Positions 47,834-59,860 of a stretch of 64,000 nucleotides of DNA are shown here, in pieces. Source of the DNA: Malus domestica (lineage: Eukaryota > Streptophyta > Magnoliopsida > Rosales > Rosaceae); contig NC_091665.1 of the NCBI RefSeq assembly GCF_042453785.1, positions 23,527,501 through 23,591,500 of the forward strand. The letters run 5' to 3'. A program made the translations under genes and the position numbers. The notes below the pieces were generated by a model. It saw only the letters and a list, made by a program, of their open reading frames with translations, had not been told where the DNA came from and did not search any database. The stretch's first letter is position 1; the number at the start of each line of letters is the position of its first letter.

Positions 47834-50186
47834 TGACACATCCCAACGAGATCGATGCATGCTGGCCGTCACATGAGGGTGACGTAGCCATGTGCATAGT
47901 GCGGAAGCAATTAAGATAAGAAATATACGAATAAATAAAAATCGAAAACTACTAATGTGCACTAATAAATAGGAAGTGCTAGGAGTGAGATACAAGTGTA
48001 AATACTCCTAATCAGAGCATAGAAAGTCTAGGTGTAGTCCAGTAGGACAAGTACTAATTATACAGCACCAGAAGATGTCCTACAACTAATTTATTCTGTC
48101 AGAACCGCCGAGAACCTCAATGCCACCAACAACAAACTTACTTAAAACCTGGAGGGGCGCAAAACATAAAACGTGAGTGGGCAAAAACAAATGTTTTCAA
48201 AATCATTTCATTTCTCAAAAGTTCTAACCCCTCGCCGTAAAACATGTCTAATTTTCCCATAAATAGAATATAAACATAAATATGTATATATATATATATA
48301 TATATGTCAATTCATGCTTCATATATTCATAATCATAAGTATGTCATGCCAAGATAAAAACAAAATAAGTAACTCAGGTGAGAATAATTTCACGGAAAAT
48401 AACATATTAGCCGGAACCCTTGTAGAAGTCTGTACGGCTGAATTCATAGCTCATTAGTCAATCTAGCTGGAGTCACTACAATGACCTATACGGCACTACA
48501 CTGCACACAAGTCGGAACCACTAAAAGGGTCTATACGACAAGACTGGGTGTAATATAATTATGCTCAATACGACGCTTTCATGATAGCTGTGCAATAAAT
48601 CTCTAGTTACCTACGATTCAGAACCACCTATGATGGTCTGTATGACAAGACTGTGCACCTAAATTGGATCCAATGTGAGCATATGGAGCGAGATGTGACA
48701 TTATATTCAGGCATGTGCCATATCTCTGGCTAATCACTAACACTGGAGTGCAGGTTTATGAGCTATATGTTTCTCAATTAATCACAAACGTTAATCACAT
48801 TCACAATTCATAAACTCACCTAGGGTTACCTGAGCGTCCACAACACCACAATTATATATTATGCATATATGCATGGCATTTCAAAGCATACTTTCATTTA
48901 AACGCATTTTCTGGGAAAATATCAAGTATATAAGTATATACTGAAAACCAAAAGCCCATTCACTGGTATGTCGAAGGGTCGTAGCCCTCAAATCGCCCTT
49001 GACTGCACTCGTCCTCGGGATAAGTCTCACATATACGCAAAATAACTGAATAAACGTTAATTTAAAGCACATAACCAATACTAGCTAATAACTTCTCATA
49101 CATTGCTCAAATGGGATGTTTGAATATACCAACGTGATCTACACAACCTCACGAACATCCCCATATTTTTAGAAAAAAATTTCGACGTCCCACGAATCGA
49201 CAAAGGCACAGCAACACGTGTGGCCACGCGCAGGGACCCTAACAGAATCCCCTAACCCTGTTAGAAATATTTTGTCATCCTCTACATTCGAACTCCGGCG
49301 ATCGTCGTCATCATCGGAAACTGCAAAATTTTCAAACCTTCATTTCTCGTCCGTTTCTCAACCAAATTACATGAAACTTAAACCAATTTAAAGATTAGTA
49401 CGTGTAGAATATAACCATACCTTTCAAAAGCCTTAAAACCCATGGAACTTGTCAGAAAATTCCTCAATAATCCGGCTAAACCTGTAACTCGTCGAAACTC
49501 AACTTTTTGACGTCTAAATCACTTCATTTTTCTTCTCTGAGCTTCGTGAGGATGTTTTAAAGCTTCCTATAAGCTTCAAATCACCTGAAACATCCATAAC
49601 TATGACCATGTGAGCAGTGCTCTAAATCGGGTTCTTTGGTTTTTCACAATCCCGACGTTAAAACTATTTCAAAACTACTCCAAAATGTCAAGGGAGTTAG
49701 GATAATACCTTTTTGAGTCCTCAAACTTCCTAGATCACCCAAAATCATGATCGAGTCACTATTTACCTCGCCGGAGCTTATGAAAACTCAGGGTTCTCGA
49801 CATCCTTTCTTGAGAACAAAGGTATCTCCCGATTCAAGCAAACGCAAGGGACAAAGTGATGATCTTAGATGGTTTGATCTGTGAGGTTTTGATGTGGTTT
49901 GAGGGATTGTCCGTACAATTGTACGGACAATGGAGGAATTCCAAGAGGAATGAGAGAGTACACTGGAAGGAGAGTGAAAAGGTTGGAGTGTGTGTGTGGT
50001 CCAAAATTGTTGACTTCTAATCCACTACAAACCACAACAACTTTGAGTCCTAATTGGTTCCAAATTATTAGGGGCTTAATGCATTAGTCCACTTCCAAAC
50101 TTAAACCACACCACCACACAAAACGTCCAAGGGCAATTTTGTCTTTTCACACCATCGATAGTAATAATTCGGGACGGGTTGTGACA
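47834..50186. mobile_element. 2.35-kb solo LTR or non-coding LTR-type element inside the Copia leader
   Basis: It starts TGACACATCCCAACG and ends CGGGACGGGTTGTGACA. It is flanked by an exact 5-bp duplication TTAAG (47829-47833, 50187-50191). TG...CA ends and the 5-bp duplication fit an LTR. There is no coding region and no internal LTR pair, so a large solo LTR is the simplest reading. A (TA)n run lies at about 48284-48304 and a 26-bp perfect palindrome at 49906-49931. Confidence 0.82.
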
Positions 50187-50526
50187 TTAAGAAACCCTAA
50201 ATATGCTTCTAATTTAATTTTATACATTGACTCACATATTCCACATAACAATTTAATTGTGCGATGAATAAAACAAATATATATATATATATATTGACAA
50301 ATATATGAACATATACAATATATATATCGTAAGGAAAATATAAACATAGAGAGGTTCATGCATCATGGAGAATGTTTTCATGCTTCGTGGACTTTTCAAA
50401 TATCTTCTTTTATTTTAAGCGTACCTGATTAGCAGAAAACGAATAAGCCCTTGAATTTTTGTGGAAGATCGCCTCCTCCTAAAATACTTCAATTCCTCAA
50501 CATCTGGCAAGAGCGTGCTGATAACG

Positions 50527-50794
50527 TGTTGTAGGCCTATTTGATTGAATGATCTAGGGTTTAGAGAGAGAGGGGGCCGGCTACACTTAGAGAGAAGAGA
50601 GATTGATTTAATTGTGAGGTGTGTTTGATTCACCCCATTGTGCCTTTATTTATAGTAGTAGGATAGGCAAAAACCTTTTCCTTCAGGATTACAACATTTA
50701 ATAAGTAATCAACTCCTAATAGGAATATAAGATACATTCTCATATCTACTAGAATTTACACGATCACATTCTTGTTCTAAATATGACTGCAACA
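50527..50794 (-). repeat. 5' LTR of the Copia element
   Basis: 268 bp, equal in length to the other LTR with about 16-20 differences by eye. That suggests an insertion that is not very recent. It contains the CTTTATTTATAG stretch whose complement may be the TATA box. Confidence 0.92.
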
Positions 50795-53700
50795 AGAACC
50801 AATATACCATTTTAGCAAAGTGGAAGTAGCAAGTGAAAAGAAACTTTATCCACACTCAAATTAAATGACCCGTCACCATTATATACACTAATATCTCTCT
50901 AAAGTTATATAGTTGGGATCAAACCAATTTTATTACTTGAGGGAGGTTAGTACTTAATAGAGATGTAGTTAAAGGATATTATTAATTGACTTACATATCC
51001 TTAATGAATGTTGCATTTCCTAAATAAGATTAATTGGGCGTTAAGTATTTTATTTCTTGTATATTTTTGTACTCATTGACAATTATAACTATGTGGAGGC
51101 ATGTTTTCTTATAATGGAACAAAAAAAAATTATAACTTATTACAATATAGAGTTTATTCCAATACATAACTGAAATATTATTTATTTACTTATCTATCCT
51201 TAATGAATGTAGTATTTTCTAAATAGGGTTCTTTTGGCGATAAATATTTTTTACTTACATATTTTTGTACTCATTGACAATTATAATTATTTGAAGACAG
51301 GTTTCCTTAAGATGGGACCCAGAAAAGCCAATATATAACCGTTCCCAAGTTAGGACTGAAATTTTTATGAATTTAAGAAGGTTATTCTATTATAAGCATT
51401 GTCCTTTATACATTGTGGGCCAATTATCTACCTCCGTGAATAAAATTAGTATTGAGGTTTTACTGTAAAAGCATGAGGACGAAAGGGGGAGACGTGTGGG
51501 AGAGCTGTGGAGGTTGGAGAAATAGAAAATTGAGCAAATGGATGGGATGAGCGGTTGGGAGAGAGATCGGGAGGAAGGGGTTGAGTTTTATTATAGCTAG
51601 GGAACCTTCTTGAACTCTTTTTTATAGACACATTTTATTATATAAAATTAAACTTCATTAATTACCATGAAAAATGATTTATTTTAAACGAGAGCAGTTT
51701 AGTAATAAAGTTAGTTTTAATTTTGATTCAAGCAACTAGTAAGCAATTTGTATAACATTATTTCTACTCCAATTCTAAATAATGTAGTAAACAACTTTAA
51801 AGAGAATTTAATTTTGTTTCCTCCTCAATCTAATTACGGATTACTAAATGAGTCAAATTAGTAATTGATGTATATATATGACGGATGTAGATGACATTTA
51901 TTTTATGTAGTGTGGCGGATGTAGATGACATTCATTTTAAATTGATGTATATATACAACGGCTATTATTTTACATTGGCAGATATTATGTTTGTTATGGT
52001 GGATGGTTTTGGTTTTTTATTTTTATTCAAAACATAATTTTAGTTTTTATATTTATTTTTTATTATTAAGTGATTTGTGGCGGTATATATGACAGTATTT
52101 TATATTGGCTATGGACGACATGATTGTCTCTGTATGGGCGGGATTACTTAGCCATTAATGTCACCTGCATTAGACGGGATTGCTCAGCCATTACTGTCAT
52201 TTCGGCCGACACTAAATGTCTTCTAATTGCTCTTATTTTAATTTAATGTAGTTTCCTTTTGGGGTTTTTGAACTTTAATCCTTCAAGAAGATTAAAATTT
52301 AAAAAAAACCTGGTGTTAGATTAAATATTGATTTTAGTCCCTAATGTGTCCTTAATTCAAAATAATTAATGTGCATTTTATTTAATGTCTCCCATTAAAT
52401 ATTTAAATTTATTAATACACAAATTTTAATTTATTTTTTGACCAAAAAACAGTTTTTTAATTTATTAATTTTATTTAACATTCTTCAAATTTGGAAGACT
52501 CAATTAATGTACCTAAATGTTAGTACCGAAATGTTTGTACCTAAATATATGCACCGAAATGTTTTAATATTAAATTAATGTACCTAAATGTGTGTACCGA
52601 AATGTATGCACCGAAATGTTAGTACCGAAAATGTATTATATTGAATTAATGTACCTAAATGTTTGTATCGAAATGTATGTACCGAAATGTGTGTACCTAA
52701 ATGTATGCACCAAAATGTATTATAATGAATTTAATATACCTAAATGAAGAAGATAAAGTACATCGAAATATATTGTATAACAAAAATTAGTTTATCTAAA
52801 TGTTCACAACAAAATATATTACGATGAATGAAATGAAAATAAAAATTATAATGAAATAAAATTAATACATTGAAAATTAGAAAGAAAAAGATAAATAATT
52901 AAAAATCAAAATATAATTAATAAATGAGGCTATTAATGTATCAAGGGACTAAAATTAGATTTTGATCTTACTCATGGTTTTAATCAAAAATTCATCTTTG
53001 CCAAGGATTAAAATGAAGTTTTCTATTTCCTTTTTCTTGGCAGATTAAGAGTACTATCCGACATGGAAAGCTTTTTTGTGATGATAACATTTCTATCGCT
53101 TCTCTTAACAGACATAGCTCTATTTTTTTTTGTCGAATTTTACATAATATTTGATAAAAAATAAGTATTTTCTTGTCATTTTTGGAACGTCAATAATGTT
53201 TTATTATGTTAGTAATGAAACTTCATTTTCAGCATATATATTCTGGTAAATATATATGGGTGCATCCGTTCTGATTATATGTCTTTCTTTTTCCCGATTA
53301 TCCTAGTTAGGTAAACAAGCATATATAGCATCCCATTGAATCCCGGATCCTTTGTTTGGGTCGGCAACAATCAGGAGGCCAGCCAAGCTTTTTGGTCCAT
53401 GCAGCTATCATGAATTAGTGGAATGGAGAGGGTTCGGTGGGTAATGGTGACCAATGCAATTTCAAGACTTCAGTTTAATTTGTTTTTGGTGTTTTTCCGA
53501 AGAAGGTATACCTTTCTGTTTTGGATGGCAAAGTTAATTAATTTATGTTTAATTTGATACGACTTTTATGCTGGCCTTTTTTTTTTTTTTTTTTTTTGCT
53601 CCTTTAGTGTGCAGTCCTTGAATTTCAATATTTCCCCCTTTTAACTCCCTCTTAAAATGATTACTTTTTTCATGTTTTTTTGGAGAGATTCAATAAGGAG

Positions 53701-54723
53701 TAGTTTCAAATTATTGTATTCAGTGAGTAATTTCAAGTTATTGTATCTAGTTGACTATTCTACTACCTTTTTTTTTTTTTTTTATGCAAATGGTATTTTT
53801 TATTTTTGAGTATAATGATATGTTTTATATTAAGAAAATAGGAAGTTTGGCTAAGTCACACAATGGGCAATACCTAATTTAGTAGTTAATTCGTCATCTA
53901 CGAGATTCGAATTTAAAACATCTCACTTACAAATAAAGAGAAATACCACCAAACCGCCTTATTAAGTGGAGAAGAAGAAAAATCATATTTCAGATCATGG
54001 ATGAAAAAAATAAATGTTGTTAATTATTTTTGTTCGTGTTTGTTATTCTTGATAACACATAAAATGGCCAGCTTTAGGATTTGAAATTGCAACCTAGCTT
54101 AATATTTATAATCCTCGCCGATGAAATTACAAAATCTGTCCAAATTATAAGGTCCAAGTCCAACCGTACCAGATTGTGATTTTGACTTTCTTTGTTTCGG
54201 TGGAAATCTCAGACACACTAACCGGTCAAAGAAAGTAGTTGGCCCCATCATGAACAACTTGTACCTTATGAACAAAAAAAAATGCAAAAGGAATTTTATC
54301 GTTTCGTAGCGTTTTTATTTGATAATACAATAATGTAAAGTGTATTTACATAATATTATATTACTGAATTGTAATGAGTAGTAATAACCAACCAGCGTCA
54401 ATTTTTTAAAAAAAAAAATTTCAATGTATCTGGTACATAAAACATAAGTTATATATCTTTATATAAATGGAAGAGCAGTTGAAAAAAAATAATTTTCTTA
54501 TACTTACATAATAACATGACATACAACTCGGTGTTCAGAAGACATTGTAAACTCTCTTTTTTCCTGGGCCCCACTTAATATCTCCTTAAGACTTCATGTG
54601 GTAGCTTACCTGCCCTTGAGTCCTCTCGCATTATTTAACCTTTTGCAAACCCAAAGATATCCCACACAAACCCAACAACCTCCTCAATTAGACATCGACT
54701 TCTTCTTCCCTAGAAAACAAAAA
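50795..54723. other. flank between Copia and the unit B dirigent gene
   Basis: The segments 50795-50860, 51460-51600, 51600-51870, 53240-53510 and 54180-54720 have counterparts in unit A. Pieces 51880-53230, 53520-54170 and 54280-54590 do not; they are AT-rich, may be old inserts, and hold no gene. TTATTTAACC at 54631 is the counterpart of the unit A candidate TATA element. Confidence 0.6.
52505..52745. repeat. 13-14 bp minisatellite (TGTACCTAAATG / TGTACCGAAATG)
   Basis: About 14 imperfect units alternate between TACCTAAATGT and (T/C)ACCGAAATGT, separated by occasional AT-rich spacers (TATTGAATTAA). No coding potential. Confidence 0.85.
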
Positions 54724-55302
54724 ATGGCAAACGCAGCCGTGACTGTGATGCTCATGCTCATCATGGCCGTCGTAGCTGAAACCACCGAAGGAGCTCAGAG
54801 CAGCTCCACACAACCCAAGTGGGCCAAGAAGCTCAAGACAAGGAAGAAAACGACGTCGGAGACAGTGACCAACCTCCAATTCTACTTCCACGACACAGTC
54901 AGTGGGAAGAACCCAAGTGCCGTCCGTGTAGCGCAAGCCCCAGAGACCGAGAAGTCCCTCACCCTTTTCGGAGCTCTGCTCATGGCAGACGACCCGCTAA
55001 CCGAAACGCCTGACCCGAAGTCCAAGCTCGTGGGCCGGGCGCAGGGGATGTACGGGTCATCCGGGCAGCAAGAGTTTGGGCTTACTATGGCCATGTGCTT
55101 CGCGTTCTGTGATGGCATGTACAATGGGAGCTCGATCAGTATTTTTGGTAAGAACTCGGCTATGAATCCGGTTCGGGAGATGCCGGTAGTGGCCGGAACC
55201 GGCGTTTTCCGGTTGGCGAGGGGTTATGCAATTGCCAAGACGCATTGGTTTAATACTATGGGTGATGCAATTGTTGGATACAATGTCACTCTAATTCACT
55301 AG
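54724..55302 (+). CDS. dirigent protein, secreted, intronless (unit B)
   Basis: 192 residues from ATG 54724, with the same leader and signal peptide (MANAAVTVMLMLIMAVVAE) as the gene at 36591-37172 and about 90 percent identity to it. All dirigent landmarks are kept: FYFHDTVSG, DDPL, GRAQGMYGSS, REMPVVAGTGVFRLARGYA and GYNVTLIH. It keeps the NGS glycosylation sequon at N134 that its twin has lost, and lacks the NKS site. E186 of the twin is G here (GYNVT). The frame is undamaged, so both copies may work. The product should be exported to the cell wall, where dirigent proteins guide phenoxy-radical coupling or related reactions. Substrate unknown. Confidence 0.92.
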   Translation: MANAAVTVMLMLIMAVVAETTEGAQSSSTQPKWAKKLKTRKKTTSETVTNLQFYFHDTVSGKNPSAVRVAQAPETEKSLTLFGALLMADDPLTETPDPKSKLVGRAQGMYGSSGQQEFGLTMAMCFAFCDGMYNGSSISIFGKNSAMNPVREMPVVAGTGVFRLARGYAIAKTHWFNTMGDAIVGYNVTLIH

Positions 55303-56272
55303 AGCTAGCTAGCTAGTACACTTACGAGATCTTTCATATATATATATATATATTCATATATAGTTTGCTTTTCTTTGTTGGTTCAATTAAACTTTGAATT
55401 CCTAGTTTCTGGTTTGCTTGATTGTTGAGCGTGGTATGTTCTTGGAGTTCTAGTGCATCTTACGAGATCTTGGTTTCTCCTCGTTACCATTTGGTTTTAG
55501 GTGATCGGTTTACTGATTTTATTATGTATGTTGTGTATTAGACATAATAAGAGTAATTATCTCTAATAATGTTTTTTCTGTCTCCCTAGTTTGATGCCAT
55601 TTTATTTGGGTTGGTAGCCTAAATTCTAGATTGCAAAATTGGCACCAAAATCTACAACACCAGTGAGCTTATATCATTTAAACAACAATGATTATGCTTA
55701 CACACAAGACATACCTTATAATTAAAATCGCCTAAATGTGAGTTGTGCGTATCTGTATTGGAGAGTGTATTAGTGACGAGGTCAATTTTAAATAATTGAG
55801 TTTGCCTGTAATAGCGACACTCCTTTAGAAAGTTTCATCATTTAAATACAACAATGATTGAAATAGTTTTCTGTTGTCTTCATAGTTATATGTGATTGAA
55901 ATATTTTGTAGCATAAAACAAATTCCCATAACGTTTGAGCCCACACATTTTCCAGTTAATTCTTTCCACGGCTTACTCGAGTAATAGGGAATAAGCCATT
56001 TCCCCGAATTATTCAACCTTTTCCTGTGACATTGAGATTGAATGGACATTTCTCAAAACATTATAATAAAAAAATAAAAAATCATAGCTAGATATTTGGT
56101 TATAATTTAGCTTTACTGTCTCTTTCATTTGCTGTCACGAGAAATAAAGGGAAGATGGTGATTTGTCCATGCAAAAAGAAACACCTTTTCTTTGTTTTTT
56201 GCCTCGTTTATTTATGGCATTGAGAGATTCCTTGTAAGATATGCCGCCCCCTTATGCAGAGATTTTTTTTTT
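55303..56272. other. 3' flank of dirigent gene and spacer
   Basis: 55400-55670 is the duplicated 3' flank also found at 37190-37450; a (TA)n run at 55331 is unique to this copy. Beyond about 55680 the sequence is unshared AT-rich spacer without genes. Confidence 0.6.
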
Positions 56273-56280
56273 AGTACAAG

Positions 56281-56731
56281 TAAGGTCTAAAATATCGATG
56301 ATATCAGAAATATCGGTAGTTTAAAAACACGGAAGTTGTAAGAAAAACTTGTAAATTTTTATTGAAACTTTGCAGGATGTTTATTTAGTCAATTATCTAT
56401 TAGTTTATCACAAAAAATTGGAAGGAAATGCATTGCATGATGGATTTAACTGATTTAAGTTGATTATATAGCGAGCTGTCAAACATTGTGAGTATAAAAA
56501 ATATGTAGTAATTAATGAAAAAAGTTTAAACACACCATAATCATTTATATATAATGAATTAGTACAATATTTTACACTTTATACATTGCATGGTAAGATA
56601 CATGAGTGACTTAGTACCACATAGAGTTCCTATCAAAGTCTAAAATATCGATGATATCGGAAATATCGGTAGTTCAAAAACACAGAAATTTCGATGAAAA
56701 TATCGGGATAATATCGATATTTTAGACCTTG
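56281..56731. mobile_element. MITE with 18-bp terminal inverted repeats and 8-bp target duplication
   Basis: AAGGTCTAAAATATCGAT at 56282-56299 is perfectly inverted at 56713-56730. AGTACAAG flanks the element at 56273-56280 and 56732-56739. An 8-bp duplication and YAAGG-type ends point to the hAT superfamily. A 40-base AATATCGATGATATC... segment is directly repeated near both ends (about 56290 and 56645). No transposase. Confidence 0.9.
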
Positions 56732-56739
56732 AGTACAAG

Positions 56740-57479
56740 AATATATTTTATATTAAAGAAATATGATAATTTGGTTAAGTCATACAATGGATAATTTCAT
56801 TGCAGAGATATTTCTATGTAATAAAAATATAAGTCGGTTTACCATGTATTATAATGTACGTAGAAAGAAAATATTTCACTTTCAATCAATTTGTGTAAAG
56901 TAAATTTACTAATTTATATTATAACACGTGATATGCTGATTTGTGTTTTAAACACACTGAAAAATTAATCTCTTCTCGTGATGACATATTTATTTCACTT
57001 TCAATCAATTTGTCTAAAAGTAAAGATACATCACATGGTATGGTCCCATAGATTAGGATTATAAAATATGTTTGCACTATTAATAGTTTTGATTAATATT
57101 TGAAAAGAAACATGATAAATGGTTTGTATCCAAGTTCTTTCTCAAAAAGTACTTTTTGCTATAAATTAGTGTTAATTTGGAAATATTTTTAAAATGATTG
57201 GAAAAACTTTGAGTAGAATTGGTTTTGGGTTCCAAAAGTATTTCAAGTGCTTTTTCCAAGAAGCACTTCAAGTACTTTTCCAAAATACATTTGAATTTTT
57301 ACTAAGAATTTATTTAAAAACCATTTTCACCAAAAACGTTTTTCAACATTATAAAAACACTTTTTTGCTGGCCATAGATGCACTTGCAAGAAAGTACTAC
57401 AAATTTTCTTATAATTTTCTTCTTGAAATTATAAGGAACATTTTTTACTATATATCTGAAAGCCCTTATAATAATTTTA
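56740..57479. other. AT-rich spacer
   Basis: No gene or clear repeat. Small frames on both strands are low-complexity. Confidence 0.5.
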
Positions 57480-57905
57480 AAAAGGGTTATTGGATTATTA
57501 GTAACCGTGGTGATACGATGATTGGAAGATAGTCCATGAGGTAAACAAACAAAAAAAGGAAAGAAAAGAAAAGGATTTAAGCCCCCTGTGGTGAAATCTG
57601 TTAGGATTTATGCCCAAAATTGAAAATTTGGTCGATTCTCCATTAATTATTAGCATGTGAGCCAAACATATTAGGCCAAAACGAAACTCTCCCTTAATTG
57701 TACATGTGAGGCTAACTTCATCATTTTAGTCGCACATATGAGCCATATGTGCTAACAATTAATGGAGGGTTGACGAAATTTACAATTTTGGGTCTAAATC
57801 CTAACATATTTCATCACAGGAGCTTAAATCCTAATTTTCTTTTACCACATAAGCTATCTTCCAACTATCCTATCATCATATACACTATTAATCCAATTAA
57901 GCATT
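57480..57905. repeat. long foldback (hairpin) element
   Basis: A left arm of about 185 bases (57480-57664) is complementary to a right arm (57742-57905), separated by a 77-base loop. Matching landmarks include ATCTGTTAGGATTTATGCCC against GGGTCTAAATCCTAACATAT, TTGGAAGATAG against CTATCTTCCAA, and CTCCATTAATTATTAGCA against its near-complement at 57751-57770. It looks like a foldback MITE. No target duplication was identified. Confidence 0.8.
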
Positions 57906-58870
57906 TTAAAAACATTGCCAAACAAGTGTTTTTCAATTGTTGTACACATTTCTCTCACAAAACGCATCACATTAACATAGTTAACAAGACTGGCACGTTA
58001 CTAATTCCGAGGAGTTGAATGTGAGAGAAGTTGTGTAGAGTTTCTACTTAACAAGTTTACTATGCAGAAGTTTACTTAACAAGACTGGCACCCCTTACTT
58101 TTGTTTCTTAGGGATCACCCTAACCAAATTATATGGGTGTAAGAATATAAATAGAATATTAAAAACTTTGAGCAACTTTTAAATAAAAATTTCTCGTTTT
58201 AATATCTTATTAACCCTTCAATGGTCAAGACTATAAAACACATGGAAGGGTGAGAAGATAATTTAGTCTCACCTCAAGATAACAAAACGAAGATCGTCAC
58301 AATATAAGGCCGACAACAAGTACAGTAAGTATTTTATTTATGCTATCCTTATAATCCCACTCCATTAAACAAAAAGACGCAAAAAATCAAAAGCAATTTG
58401 GTAAACACGTACTAATTAACTGCATGCTATGATCATAGCTTCAATTCTTTTTGAGACAAAAAATGCATTGGATTATATTGATGAGCCATAATATTAATTA
58501 TTATGGTTACCTCTCTTAGTACGGGACCAAATGCTTTCTTTATGAGCATTATTTTCCTATACCCATGAAATAGGGAACAGATCAGTAGAACGTGCATTTA
58601 ATTCTGCTAATTGAAATTTTGTGACAAAAAACTATATATATAAAAAAATGTATAGCTAATGGATTCTAAATTGATCATCCAATTACAAGTAGACATGTGC
58701 ATAGTGTAAGAATATGAACATGAGATTGGATGTTTTGATGTTGAATGATTAAGTCCAATAGGTATGAGAAAGCCTTATGAATGAAGGATTGTGTTGGTAT
58801 TAAACTGATATGGATTAGAAAACAAAATATGTTTTCTATAAGGATTTTAATAGGGAATCCTTATTGGATG
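57906..58870. other. AT-rich spacer before the second Gypsy copy
   Basis: No gene seen. The left limit of the second Gypsy copy is unclear. No LTR equivalent to 18100-18610 is present, so that copy lost its 3' LTR and the region equivalent to 18611-23500. Confidence 0.45.
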
Positions 58871-58926
58871 AAGCTTTTGTGGGTGAAGCTTTGGAGTTGA
58901 AGCTTTTGTTGGGTACCATGAATTGA

Positions 58927-59860
58927 TTTTGCTTCACACTATCTTGATCAAGATAGTGTGAAGCTTTTGAGAATTTGTAGTTGTCCTCCATTGATGAAAC
59001 TTTTGTTGGTGAAGCTTTTGTGTTGAAACTTTTGTGGGTGAAGCTTTTGTGTTGAAGCTTTTGTAGGTGAAGCTTTGGAGTTGAAACTTTGTAGGTGAAG
59101 CTTTGGAGTTGAAGCTTTTGTTAGGTACCATGAATTGATTTTGCTTCACACTATCTTGATCAAGATAGTGTGAAGCTTTTGAGAATTTGTAGTTGTCCTC
59201 CATTGATGAAGCTTTTGTTGGTGAAGCTTTTGTGTTGAAGCTTTATAGGTGAAGCTTTGGAGTTGAAGCTTTTGTTGGGTACCATGAATTGATTTTGCTT
59301 CACACTATCTTGATCAAGATAGTGTGAAGCTTTTGAGAATTGTAGTTGCCCTTCATTGATAAAGCTTTTGTTGGCACTATAAATTGGTTTTGCTTCACAC
59401 TGTCTTGATCAAGAGTGTGTGAAGCTTTTGAGAGTTGTGGTTGAACTCCTTTGATGAAGCTCTTGTTGGCACTATAAATTGGTTTTGCTTCACACTGTTT
59501 TGATCAAGAGTGTGTGAAGCTTTTGAGAATTGTGGTTGCCCTCCATTGATGAAGCTCTTGTTGGCACCATAAATTGGTTTTGCTTCACACTGTCTTGATC
59601 AAGAGTGTGTGAAGCTTTTGAGAGTTGTGCTTGTCCTCCATTGATGAAGCTCTTGTTGGCACCATAAATTGGTTTTGCTTCACACTGTCTTGATCAAGAG
59701 TGTGTGAAGCTTTTGAGAATTGTGGTTGCCCTTCATTGATGAAGCTCTTGTTGGCACCATAAATTGGTTTTGCTTCACACTGTCTTAATCAAGAGTGTGT
59801 GAAGCTTTTGAGAATTGTGGTTGAACTCCTTTGATGAAGCTTTTGTTGGCACCATAAATT
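58927..59860. repeat. 95-bp tandem repeats containing palindromes
   Basis: GCTTCACAC recurs at 58931, 59143, 59297, 59392, 59487, 59582, 59677 and 59772. The last six are exactly 95 bases apart; the first intervals are 212 and 154. In the first three units the palindrome centred on TTGATCAA is perfect over about 34 bases (58931-58964). Later units carry CTGTCTTGATCAAGAGTG with small mismatches. Confidence 0.93.

Larger units (their letters stand above)
41458..50794 (-). mobile_element. Copia-type LTR retrotransposon, degenerate, with nested insert
   Basis: Two 268-bp LTRs bound 8.8 kb of internal DNA coded on the minus strand. Order on that strand is 5' LTR, candidate primer-binding site (complement of 50511-50526), a long leader, gag, integrase, reverse transcriptase, RNase H, polypurine tract (complement of 41726-41737, CTCAAGGGGGAG) and 3' LTR. 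Integrase before RT defines Copia. Flanking pentamers are AGAAT and AGAAC. The leader is split by the element at 47834-50186. All coding regions are broken. Confidence 0.9.

Noticed and set aside
47463..47841. GC-rich frames on both strands in the Copia leader
   Set aside because: Open by composition; no motif, and located in an untranslated leader.
54936..55245. Minus-strand frames over the dirigent genes (also at 36752-37169)
   Set aside because: Conserved only because the sense genes are conserved; no independent evidence.
58927..59860. CRISPR-like regular spacing
   Set aside because: The regular 95-base units are tandem repeats without variable spacers, in a plant retroelement; not a CRISPR array.
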